DNA of 58,840 nt, taken from positions 1-58,840 of the forward strand of contig JAEZVB010000085.1 in assembly GCA_023443285.1 (NCBI GenBank), in the 5' to 3' direction. A model generated the notes under the pieces. That model was not told the origin of the DNA. It worked only from the letters and a program-made list of their open reading frames with translations, and ran no database searches. This DNA is from Bacillota bacterium. Lineage in GTDB: Bacteria > Bacillota > Negativicutes > Sporomusales > Sporomusaceae. The number at the start of each line of letters is the position of its first letter. Within the stretch, counting starts at the first letter, position 1. This document shows positions 7,894 to 15,802 of the stretch, in pieces. The position numbers and the translations under genes were made by a program.

Positions 7894-10209
7894 ATGTCAA
7901 CGAATAACCTGACAGTGGCTCTAGCCGGCAATCCCAATTCCGGCAAAACCACGATTTTCAATAATATTACCGGGGCGCGGCAGCATGTAGGCAATTACCC
8001 CGGCGTAACTGTGGAACGGCGCGAGGGTTTCCGTCGCTACCAAGGCAAGGAGCTGTTGCTGGTAGACCTACCTGGAACCTATAGTCTGACTGCCCATTCG
8101 CTGGATGAACTGGCAGCACGTAATGTAATTGTCAACGATAAACCGGATATCATTGTGAATATCTTGGATGCGTCAAACCTGGAGCGCAATCTGTATTTGG
8201 CGGTACAACTTTTGGAGTTGGAACGGCCTATGGTGTTGGCCTTAAATATGACCGATGTGGCGGAAAATCGCGGACTGAAAATCCAAGACGAGATGTTAAG
8301 CCAAAAAATGGGCATTTCCGTAGTTCGCATGGTGGGTAACCGCAACCGGGGTACAGATGAGCTGCTGCAGACGGTGGTAGACGCTACGGCAGCACACAAA
8401 CAGCAGCCGTTCAGGTTAGACTATGGACAGGAGATTGAGCATAAAATTAAACTGATAAGCGATGCGCTTGTAAACCTGACCGAGGTCAAGTATCCGCTGC
8501 GTTGGCTGGCTATCAAACTTCTGGAGAATGATCAGGATGTGAGAGCGGCAATCCAGCTTGTTGAGGGTGGTTCAAAGATTATGACCGTGGTTGAACAAGC
8601 CAGAGCTGAACTAAAAGCTGGCTTTAACGACGACCCAGAATTGGTAATAGCCGAAAGCCGCTATCGTTTTGTTGGGGAAGTATACCAGCAAGTTGTGCCA
8701 GTCAACAATAATCTCGGCGCGACAAGCTCGGACAGGATTGACAGTATACTGACTCATCGGGTACTGGGTCTACCAATATTTTTCGGTATTATGTGGTTAT
8801 TATTTAATATTGTTTTCACGGTTGGTGCCTATCCACAGGAATGGTTGGAACAAGGTGTTACTTGGTGCGGAGACTTTATCAGCCTGTATTTAGCAGATGG
8901 CGATCTCAAGTCACTAGTGGTCGACGGTATTATCGGTGGTGTGGGAAGTGTCATTGTTTTTCTACCAAATATCTTACTGCTGTTTTTGGGAATAGCGTTG
9001 CTTGAAGATACTGGTTATATGGCCAGAGCCGCTTTTGTGATAGACCGGGTAATGCGCGCTGCTGGGTTACACGGCAAGTCGTTTATTCCGCTGCTTTTAG
9101 GTTTTGGTTGCAGTGTTCCGGCTATTATGGGGACGCGTACCCTGGAAAACCCCAGAGACCGGATGGTTACCATTCTTGTTGCACCGTTGATGAGCTGTAG
9201 TGCGCGGCTGCCGGTGTATACGTTGCTCACCGCAGCTTTCTTCTCCCAGCAAATGGCGGGTACAGTGCTATTTTCTGTTTATATTGTAGGCATTGCTTTA
9301 GCTATATTTATGGCACTAATCTTTCGCAAATTCCTATTCCCCGGCGAAGCCGAAGCCTTTGTTATGGAGATGCCGCCGTATCATCTGCCGACAATGCGCA
9401 GCATTTTTACGCATATGTGGGAGCGCAGCATACTGTATTTGAAGAAGGCAGGCACACTGATTTTGGTTGCCTCCATTCTGGTGTGGTTTGCCACCAATTA
9501 TCCTACCAATGTTAAATATAGTAAGGATTACGATCAGGCAAAAACGCAAGTCGAGGAAAGTTTTAATGCACAGGTTGCACAAAATGTTCTTATTCCTTTA
9601 CAGATAGCGCAGCTGGATGATAATGAAGAATTGAATGCTCTTATCGGCGGCATCGCGGCAATTAATGATGCGAAAGACGAAGCCGAGCAACTTAACCAGC
9701 TCCAACAAGCCAACTCTGCACTATACCCTTACGCTATCCAATATTATGATCTTGAGCAGGAGAAACAAGGTGAAACCGAACAGCTTGCTAAAGAGCAGGC
9801 TGGCGAAAAACTGGCTCAAAGCTATGCCGGACAACTTGGCAAAACAATGGAACCAATTATTAAGCCACTGGGATTTGACTGGAAAATGGGTGTTGGCTTA
9901 ATATCGGCAATGGCTGCTAAAGAAGTTTTGGTTAGCACCCTTGGCACCATTTACAATGTGGGTGAAGTCGATGAAGCTGATTCAACAAGCCTGCAAGAAG
10001 CGATGGCTGCAGATCCTGCCTTTAGTCCGTTGGTAGCTTATTGTCTAATGATATTTACGCTTATTTACTCTCCCTGCCTGGCGGCACTGGCCGTTTTACG
10101 ACGGGAAACCAACTCCTGGAAATGGACGGCTTTCAGTTTTTGCTATTCCACAGTGATAGCTTGGGTAGTTACGCTCGCGATTTACCAGATAGGCATGCGG
10201 TTGAATTAA
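7894..10209 (+). CDS. feoB: Ferrous iron transporter B
   Basis: 771 residues. The N-terminal G domain has G1 GNPNSGKTT, G3 DLPGTYSL and G4 NMTD, followed by the helical GDI-like region and a membrane part with two Gate domains (GFGCSVPAIMGTRTLENP and LVAPLMSCSARLPVY, each with the conserved Cys). It moves Fe2+ across the inner membrane. Between roughly residues 540 and 650, before the last Gate-like segment, there is a long Gln/Glu-rich hydrophilic stretch that is short in many FeoB proteins. The start follows AAGGAGG. Confidence 0.96.
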   Translation: MSTNNLTVALAGNPNSGKTTIFNNITGARQHVGNYPGVTVERREGFRRYQGKELLLVDLPGTYSLTAHSLDELAARNVIVNDKPDIIVNILDASNLERNLYLAVQLLELERPMVLALNMTDVAENRGLKIQDEMLSQKMGISVVRMVGNRNRGTDELLQTVVDATAAHKQQPFRLDYGQEIEHKIKLISDALVNLTEVKYPLRWLAIKLLENDQDVRAAIQLVEGGSKIMTVVEQARAELKAGFNDDPELVIAESRYRFVGEVYQQVVPVNNNLGATSSDRIDSILTHRVLGLPIFFGIMWLLFNIVFTVGAYPQEWLEQGVTWCGDFISLYLADGDLKSLVVDGIIGGVGSVIVFLPNILLLFLGIALLEDTGYMARAAFVIDRVMRAAGLHGKSFIPLLLGFGCSVPAIMGTRTLENPRDRMVTILVAPLMSCSARLPVYTLLTAAFFSQQMAGTVLFSVYIVGIALAIFMALIFRKFLFPGEAEAFVMEMPPYHLPTMRSIFTHMWERSILYLKKAGTLILVASILVWFATNYPTNVKYSKDYDQAKTQVEESFNAQVAQNVLIPLQIAQLDDNEELNALIGGIAAINDAKDEAEQLNQLQQANSALYPYAIQYYDLEQEKQGETEQLAKEQAGEKLAQSYAGQLGKTMEPIIKPLGFDWKMGVGLISAMAAKEVLVSTLGTIYNVGEVDEADSTSLQEAMAADPAFSPLVAYCLMIFTLIYSPCLAALAVLRRETNSWKWTAFSFCYSTVIAWVVTLAIYQIGMRLN

Positions 10210-10227
10210 GAAAGGGCATGATACATT

Positions 10228-10848
10228 GTGAATCAAATTACAATTGACGATCTGCACGAAATGGTAGATGCGTTGAGCGCCGCGCTTGACGCCAAGAACT
10301 CATATATGTGCGGGCATTCTGAACGGGTGGCTGAGTTATCGCTAATGTTGGCGAAGCACATGGGATTATCAGCAGCAGAACAGACCCGGATTCATATTGG
10401 CGCCCACCTGCATGATATTGGAAAAATAGGTATTCCGGACGCAATTCTCAATAAACAGGGTAAGCTGACAGCGGATGAATTCGCCATCATTCGCCAGCAC
10501 CCCGAAATCGGGGATACCATTGTCGGTAAACTCAAGGTATTCCACTCAGTTGCCGATATTGTGCGCCATCATCACGAACGAATGGACGGCAAGGGCTATC
10601 CGGATGGCTTGTGCGGTCAGGAGATTTCTTTAGGCGCAAGAATTGTGGCAGTTGCCGACGCATTTGACGCCATGACCAGCGCTAGACCCTACCGTTCGGC
10701 ACTTACTGTCAGCCAGGCAATAGATGAAACACGGCGTTGTCAAGGCACACAATTTGACCCGGATATCGTAGCGGTATTGGTTAATATGTCTAGTAAGATT
10801 AAACTGCTTGATAACAAAACCAAAGCCGGTCTGGTAGCTATCGCATAA
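10228..10848 (+). CDS. HD-GYP domain protein (probable c-di-GMP phosphodiesterase)
   Basis: 206 residues consisting almost entirely of one HD-GYP domain, with no sensor domain. It has HSERVAELS, the HD pair in HLHDIGKIGIP (about residue 61), HPEIG, then HHHERMDGKGYPDGL (about 112-126) and ADAFDAMTS. All metal ligands and the GYP motif are intact, so hydrolysis of c-di-GMP is expected. GTG 10228 follows AAGAAAGGG, 18 bases after feoB, so it is in the feo transcript. Placement between feoB and the FeoB-associated Cys-rich gene is unusual. Confidence 0.88.
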   Translation: MNQITIDDLHEMVDALSAALDAKNSYMCGHSERVAELSLMLAKHMGLSAAEQTRIHIGAHLHDIGKIGIPDAILNKQGKLTADEFAIIRQHPEIGDTIVGKLKVFHSVADIVRHHHERMDGKGYPDGLCGQEISLGARIVAVADAFDAMTSARPYRSALTVSQAIDETRRCQGTQFDPDIVAVLVNMSSKIKLLDNKTKAGLVAIA

Positions 10849-10918
10849 GCCAGCTGAGTGGGATGTGGTCTTTTTATGGAAAGTTACCTGGCTACTGAAT
10901 AAAGAAGGAGGCCGTGAA

Positions 10919-11107
10919 ATGGAAAGCCTATTAGTAAATGGTATTGGCGTAGCCGCGCTTGGCTACGCAGGATATAGGGTATGGCGAAGTATTGCTGGAA
11001 AGCCCGGTTGCAGTTGTGGCAGCGAAGGCTCTTGCCAAACAGGGGGAAGCAGTTGTTGTTCTGGAAAACTATCTGCCACAAAAAAATCTTCGCGAAAGCT
11101 TCCCTAA
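10919..11107 (+). CDS. FeoB-associated Cys-rich membrane protein
   Basis: 62 residues from ATG 10919, preceded by AAGGAGG; an upstream in-frame start at 10865 lacks a ribosome-binding site. One N-terminal membrane helix (about residues 4-22) is followed by a Cys-rich tail with C-x-C, C and C-C near residues 31-48 and a basic end. This is the layout of the small proteins often encoded right after feoB; their function is not established, though metal binding or partnering FeoB is the usual proposal. Confidence 0.8.
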   Translation: MESLLVNGIGVAALGYAGYRVWRSIAGKPGCSCGSEGSCQTGGSSCCSGKLSATKKSSRKLP

Positions 11108-11144
11108 CACGTAGATAATACAAATGTATCTAGGAGGATATGTA

Positions 11145-12095
11145 ATGAAAAAGATAATGTTAGCAGTAGCAGCCGGTCTTATTGTAAGCAGTGCAACGGC
11201 AGCAGCGGAACCTATTACTATTACTGGCGACGCAGCCATCAAATATCAGCACGATTCTGCTGAAGACGAGACGACAACCAGCGGCGCAGTTTATACAATT
11301 AAACTTATGGGCGAGGCTGATTTGGGACAAGGTTGGTCACTATATACTCGTCTGGCAGCGCAAAATGTAGCAAATTCATCCCAAGCGGATTTCAATGTAT
11401 CTTCTGCAGCGTATGGAGAAAACAAAAAATGGGTGGTTGCCCTAGATCAGTTTGGTGTCAATTATAAGCAAGATAAGCTGGCCTACAAGCTTGGCCGCCA
11501 GGCGGCAACTGTGGGCACGACCGCCTTGTTATATAGTCGGCCTGATTCAAATATCGGCAAAAAAGCCTTTGTCGACGGCCTTTCTGTTGCTGGTACTGTT
11601 GGTGCCATGGACATATCGGCTATCGCGGCGCGAGAGGATAATCCAGACGGCGAACTCCAAAACAAAGTGTATGCAATACGAGGCGGCTATAGTCCTTCGA
11701 AAAACTTCAATTATGGTATTACGCTGGGCCGCTACAGCAGTGAGGCAAGCACCAATCACTGGGCTGTAGACGGAACCTATACAGTAGGCAAGGGTCACAT
11801 TACGGCAGAGTATACCAAATCCAGCAGCAGCACTAATAATACTGCGTACGCAGTCGGTGTGGGCTATGATTTTGACGATAAAATTTCCACTTCGATAACA
11901 AGTTTCCGGGTCGAAGAACTTGGGTCAATGGGTCAGCAAAGCGACTTCGACTTTGATAACCGAGGACTTCATTATGGCCTCAGTTATAAACTTTACGCCC
12001 AAGCGACGATGGATGTTGTTTATAAAGATCAAAAAACTATCAGTCAAGGAAAAAGTAATCGATCATTCGAAGCTACACTTAACTATACATTCTAA
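11145..12095 (+). CDS. Outer-membrane beta-barrel porin
   Basis: 316 residues from ATG 11145 (GGAGG about 8 bases upstream). A cleavable signal peptide covers roughly residues 1-21. The remainder alternates short amphipathic strands with Gly/Ser/Asp-rich turns and ends in a strand closing with a terminal aromatic (LNYTF), as outer-membrane barrels do. It starts 37 bases after the Cys-rich FeoB partner with no terminator between, so it probably belongs to the iron operon and could let Fe2+ cross the outer membrane; that role is inferred from position. It lacks the SLH domain of OmpM-type porins. Confidence 0.8.
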   Translation: MKKIMLAVAAGLIVSSATAAAEPITITGDAAIKYQHDSAEDETTTSGAVYTIKLMGEADLGQGWSLYTRLAAQNVANSSQADFNVSSAAYGENKKWVVALDQFGVNYKQDKLAYKLGRQAATVGTTALLYSRPDSNIGKKAFVDGLSVAGTVGAMDISAIAAREDNPDGELQNKVYAIRGGYSPSKNFNYGITLGRYSSEASTNHWAVDGTYTVGKGHITAEYTKSSSSTNNTAYAVGVGYDFDDKISTSITSFRVEELGSMGQQSDFDFDNRGLHYGLSYKLYAQATMDVVYKDQKTISQGKSNRSFEATLNYTF

Positions 12096-12116
12096 CTAAT
12101 AGCGACTATATAAAAT

Positions 12117-12150
12117 AAAAGGAAGCCACTCCGTTGAGTAGCTTCCTTTT
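12117..12150. terminator. Bidirectional terminator between porin and MCP genes
   Basis: AAAAGGAAGCCACT and AGTAGCTTCCTTTT form a stem with T runs on both strands, serving the two convergent genes. Confidence 0.85.
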
Positions 12151-12173
12151 ATGTTCTCATAACTTCGCTTTCT

Positions 12174-14147
12174 TTAAACGTGGAACTTACTTACCGCTTC
12201 CCGGAGATCCATTGCCAGTTTGGCCAATACTTGACTGGAAGATGCGATTTCTTCCATGGTTGCCGATTGTTCTTCCGTGGCTGCTGACACTGTTTGGGCC
12301 TCGCCTGTTGCTTTTTTACTCAAATCATCAATCGTTTTTACCGAACCGACAATTTGCTGACTTCCGATAGCCATTTGCTCAATAGCTAAAGATATTTCAC
12401 TTATTTGACTGGATACTTGAGAAATTAACATTGTGATTTCCTGAAAAGCTTGTCCTGAAGCGTTGACTACTTCAGCTCCCCGCTTTACTTCCCGAGTGCC
12501 ATCATTCATAGCGATCACAGCCTTATTGGTGTCACCTTGAATTTCAGCAATTAACACGGCGATTTTTTTTGCCGCTTCTTGAGATTGTTCGGCTAATTTA
12601 CGTACTTCTTCTGCCACTACGGCAAAGCCTCGTCCCTGTTCACCCGCTCTAGCTGCTTCAATAGCAGCGTTGAGTGCAAGTAGATTGGTTTGGCCGGCAA
12701 TACCGGAGATAGTATCGACAATTTGACCGATTTCCTTAGAGCGTTCGCCTAATTTGGATACAACGGCAGCTGAATTAATAACGGTCTGTTCAATATTGAA
12801 CATTTGTTGTACTGCTGTATCAACTGATTTGTTTCCTGCATTGGCCTTAGACGTAGCCGCTGTTGATTGCGCAGCAACTTCATTGACATTAGCGGCAATC
12901 TGCTGGATGCTGGCCGACATCTGCTGTACCACAGCTGATGTATCGTTAACTGCACTTAGCTGGGCTTCAAGGCCATTGGATACATCGGAAATAGAACCGG
13001 CTACCTGATTGGCCGCTTGCGAGGACTGGTCGGCACTGGCAGTCAGTTCTTCGGCTGATGCAGCTACCATCTCTGAGGAGGTGTCAATCTTACGCACAAG
13101 ACTGCGCAGGTTTGCGACCATTGTTTCAAAAGCATGTGCTAAACGACCCAGTTCATCCTGGGACGTTATATTAACAGTGGTTATACTAAGATCGCCGCCG
13201 GCAATGCGGCTGGCCATCTTCTCCAGTGTCTGAAGTGGTTTAGCGATGCGGGTTGCTGTAAACAAGATAACTAAAGTAGCTAAAACAAGAACCAATCCAA
13301 TAGTAACTAGTGAAATCATGGCAAAGGTTTTCAAGCGCGCCTGAGCTTCACTAGCAGGCACAGTTACACCAATAGACCAGGGAGTTCCTGCAATCGGTGC
13401 ATACGCCAGGTATTTTTCCACATTCGCATAGGGGTAACTGGCGATACCTTTTTCCCCTTTCAACATTTTTTCAACGGCTGCCTTAAGAGCCGGTGTTGCA
13501 TTAGGATCGTTGCTAACATTGGCTTTGTTCACTAACTCCTTATTCGGATGAACGATTATCATGCCGTCTTTTCGCAAAACATATGCATAGCCGGTCTGAG
13601 CTACTGTTATTCCAAGAACACGCTTTTCCACATCTTCAATATTAATGGCACCTGCCAGAATCCCGACAATCTGTCCGTTGGATTTGATGGGGGTAGCGAT
13701 AACCACAACCATTTTGCCGGTAGTTGGAGATAAGATGGGATCTGAGATGACAACATTTCCTTCAATTGCGCCTTTAAAGTAGGGACGGTTGGTTGAGTTT
13801 CCGGCTATGCCATGAGTATCAACATAGTTACCTTTACTATCAGTCCAGAAGATATTTTCATAAAGCTTGTTGTTTTTTATTTCTGAGGTAATATATGACA
13901 CCATGGCTTCGCGATTGCCGCTGACCATAATTGGCGAACGTGCAATAGCTGCCAGTTCTGTTTTATGTTCTTCAAGCCACCTGCCGATGGCTTCTCCGTT
14001 GTTTTGTGCGACAAGGGCAAGTTCAGTTTCAACATCCTGTGTTAACATTTTTTGTGATTGCCAATAGTTGAGACCTGCGAGCACACTAAGTGCAACCACA
14101 AATAAAGAAATTACTATTACGGAAAGTTTAGCGCGTATACTTTGCAC
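12174..14147 (-). CDS. Methyl-accepting chemotaxis protein with Cache-type sensor
   Basis: 657 residues from GTG 14147, chosen because AAGGGAG lies 8 bases upstream; a longer reading to 14300 would run through the riboswitch. Order: membrane helix (about 8-30), extracytoplasmic dCache-like region with YVDTHGIAGNSTNRPYF and later GYAYVLRKDGMIIVHP, second helix (about 285-310), HAMP, then the signalling coiled coil with the invariant tip GQTNLLALNAAIEAARAGE near residue 495. It senses an external small ligand and signals to CheA. No other chemotaxis genes are nearby. Transcription passes through a c-di-GMP-I riboswitch. Confidence 0.93.
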   Translation of the reverse strand: MQSIRAKLSVIVISLFVVALSVLAGLNYWQSQKMLTQDVETELALVAQNNGEAIGRWLEEHKTELAAIARSPIMVSGNREAMVSYITSEIKNNKLYENIFWTDSKGNYVDTHGIAGNSTNRPYFKGAIEGNVVISDPILSPTTGKMVVVIATPIKSNGQIVGILAGAINIEDVEKRVLGITVAQTGYAYVLRKDGMIIVHPNKELVNKANVSNDPNATPALKAAVEKMLKGEKGIASYPYANVEKYLAYAPIAGTPWSIGVTVPASEAQARLKTFAMISLVTIGLVLVLATLVILFTATRIAKPLQTLEKMASRIAGGDLSITTVNITSQDELGRLAHAFETMVANLRSLVRKIDTSSEMVAASAEELTASADQSSQAANQVAGSISDVSNGLEAQLSAVNDTSAVVQQMSASIQQIAANVNEVAAQSTAATSKANAGNKSVDTAVQQMFNIEQTVINSAAVVSKLGERSKEIGQIVDTISGIAGQTNLLALNAAIEAARAGEQGRGFAVVAEEVRKLAEQSQEAAKKIAVLIAEIQGDTNKAVIAMNDGTREVKRGAEVVNASGQAFQEITMLISQVSSQISEISLAIEQMAIGSQQIVGSVKTIDDLSKKATGEAQTVSAATEEQSATMEEIASSSQVLAKLAMDLREAVSKFHV

Positions 14148-14197
14148 AATAAAAGCTCCCTTCAAAGTTTCTCTATTTCCCATAAACTCTATGCTGC

Positions 14198-14264
14198 GTT
14201 GCAAATAATAACAGACCTGACACAACAGGTCTGTTATTCGATTCAAAAGAATCGAATTTGCAAC
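14198..14264 (-). promoter_or_regulatory. Expression platform of the c-di-GMP riboswitch
   Basis: On the minus strand the aptamer is followed by a hairpin (ATTCGATTC/GAATCGAAT, 14236-14257), then AACAGACCTG/CAGGTCTGTT (14210-14235), a perfect 10-bp stem followed by TTATTATTT that looks like the terminator. ATTTGCAAC at 14198-14206 is fully complementary to GTTGCAAAT at 14256-14264, the 3' strand of the aptamer P1 region, so two exclusive folds are possible. Confidence 0.65.
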
Positions 14265-14337
14265 CTGGCAATCATAGGCGTTAACGGCCGTTAGACCCAT
14301 AGCTTTGCGTCCTTGCCTTTCGACAAGTATGCCAAAT
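14256..14337 (-). ncRNA. Cyclic-di-GMP-I (GEMM-I) riboswitch aptamer
   Basis: Read on the minus strand, the region shows a GAAA tetraloop stem (CTTG...CAAG), the hallmark GGACGCAAAGC and GGGTCTAACGG, and then ATGATTGCCAGGTTGC. P1 is closed by ATTTG with CAAAT. These are the conserved blocks of the GEMM-I class, which binds c-di-GMP. It lies 110-190 bases upstream of the chemoreceptor start codon. Confidence 0.88.
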
Positions 14338-14375
14338 ATTCTCTATTGACTATATGACTATACATCATCAAGTAT

Positions 14376-14403
14376 ATTATATTTTTTCACAATAGTCTAT
14401 CAA
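14376..14403 (-). promoter_or_regulatory. Probable promoter of the riboswitch-MCP transcript
   Basis: On the minus strand TTGATA (14403-14398) and TATAAT (14381-14376) are 16 bases apart, placing the transcription start about 30 bases before the aptamer. Confidence 0.5.
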
Positions 14404-14518
14404 ATTGTTGCAGTTTTTAGCATATGGTTGTGACAATTTTCGATTTGGAGAAGTGCTGCATGTAAGTCGTTTTGCGGGGAACAATACCTTACAAGAAGCA
14501 ATCCAGGAGGTGAGGTGG

Positions 14519-15802
14519 ATGAATGAATATTACCGACTTATTCGTCATAGCGGCAACCAAAATTTATTTAGAGTAGTTGAGATGTCAGTTGCATCGCTTG
14601 TAAGTGGGCAGCCGTTTCATATTCAGGCCGAAGGCTTGCGCGGCACTGGCAAGACAAGCATTATGCGGGCGGCACGGCAATTGTTGCCGCCTATTACCCG
14701 AATAAAGAACTGTCTGTATAACTGTGATCCGGCTAGGCCTCATTGTCCGGTTCACCGGCATTTATCACCCGGTGAAATTGAGGCATTAGGGGTTGAACAG
14801 GTTCCACGGCCTTTTCTCGAAATATCGCAGGCGGCAAAGCTCGGTACTGTTGTTGGCAGTATTGACCTTGGTAAGCTGACAGACCTCCATAATCCATTGG
14901 CGGCGCTGTTGCCCGGTACTATCCCGCAGGCTCACAGGGGCATTATTTTTATTGATGAAATCAACCGGCTTGTTGATACCGCACCTGAACTTGCAGATGT
15001 GCTTTTAGATGTAATGGGTACCCGGCCAGGGCGGGTACAGATCGAAGAACCGGGATTGCCGGTGGTGGAGTTGCCTGTCAATGTGTGTATATGGGCGGCC
15101 GCTAATCCTGATGAAGAGCCGGGGTCGCTTAGCCTCATTAGAAAACAACTGGCCGATCGCTTTGATATAACAGTAGTTATGGCGCGGCCGGATTCTGAGC
15201 AGTCAGTTGTCAATATTCTGGAGGGAGAACCTGGCTGTCCGCTGCCACTAGAATTTGACAAACGCTTGGACTGCCATTTAGATCGAGTTACTGTAAGTCA
15301 GGAATTACGCCAAGTGCTGGGTAAGGTATATGTTGACTATAATCTGGAGAGTTTGCGTACGGTTATTGCCCTGGAGTCTGCCGCATGTCTTGCGGCCTTG
15401 CTGGCCGGACGGGTAACTGCCGGTATTTTTGAGCTTGTGGAAATAGCACCGCTGGTATTAGCACATCGGGTTAGTGCGGATACATTGGCTGTCATCATGG
15501 AATACCTACAGAGATTGCTGGCTGGGCAAGTACCCGGTGTACCGGTGGCAACGCCTACTACGCTAGCAAAACAGGCAGGATTGCGTTGGCCTGAGTGCTG
15601 GGGCAGGTTTAAATCCCGATTGGCTGCCTTGCTACAAAGCCACAGGCAGATACCAGGTGATAGTGGCCTGGGTGGCACTGGCGGGGCGCAATTTATTGAT
15701 CCGCTGCATACTAAAATTATTGCACCACCTAAACCGGCAATGCCGCTATGCCGATTACCTGACGAGCAACTGGTGAATAGAGATCGTAAGCCGCATGTCT
15801 AA
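14519..15802 (+). CDS. Magnesium-chelatase-like AAA+ ATPase (ChlI/BchI type)
   Basis: 427 residues from ATG 14519, with AGGAGG 8 bases upstream; the longer reading from 14405 has no ribosome site. Walker A is GLRGTGKTS (about residue 42), Walker B is GIIFIDEINRL, and WAAANPDEEPGSLSLIR with QLADRFD corresponds to the sensor region of chelatase I subunits. An inserted Cys/His segment, CLYNCDPARPHCPVHRH (about 67-83), could bind a metal. It overlaps the VWA gene by 8 bases, giving the I-D gene pair of metal chelatases or MoxR-type chaperones. No porphyrin or corrin genes are nearby, so the substrate is unknown. Confidence 0.8.
   Translation: MNEYYRLIRHSGNQNLFRVVEMSVASLVSGQPFHIQAEGLRGTGKTSIMRAARQLLPPITRIKNCLYNCDPARPHCPVHRHLSPGEIEALGVEQVPRPFLEISQAAKLGTVVGSIDLGKLTDLHNPLAALLPGTIPQAHRGIIFIDEINRLVDTAPELADVLLDVMGTRPGRVQIEEPGLPVVELPVNVCIWAAANPDEEPGSLSLIRKQLADRFDITVVMARPDSEQSVVNILEGEPGCPLPLEFDKRLDCHLDRVTVSQELRQVLGKVYVDYNLESLRTVIALESAACLAALLAGRVTAGIFELVEIAPLVLAHRVSADTLAVIMEYLQRLLAGQVPGVPVATPTTLAKQAGLRWPECWGRFKSRLAALLQSHRQIPGDSGLGGTGGAQFIDPLHTKIIAPPKPAMPLCRLPDEQLVNRDRKPHV

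Noticed and set aside
14148..14300. N-terminal extension of the chemoreceptor frame
   Set aside because: It translates the riboswitch expression platform and part of the aptamer; GTG 14147 with AAGGGAG is the supported start.
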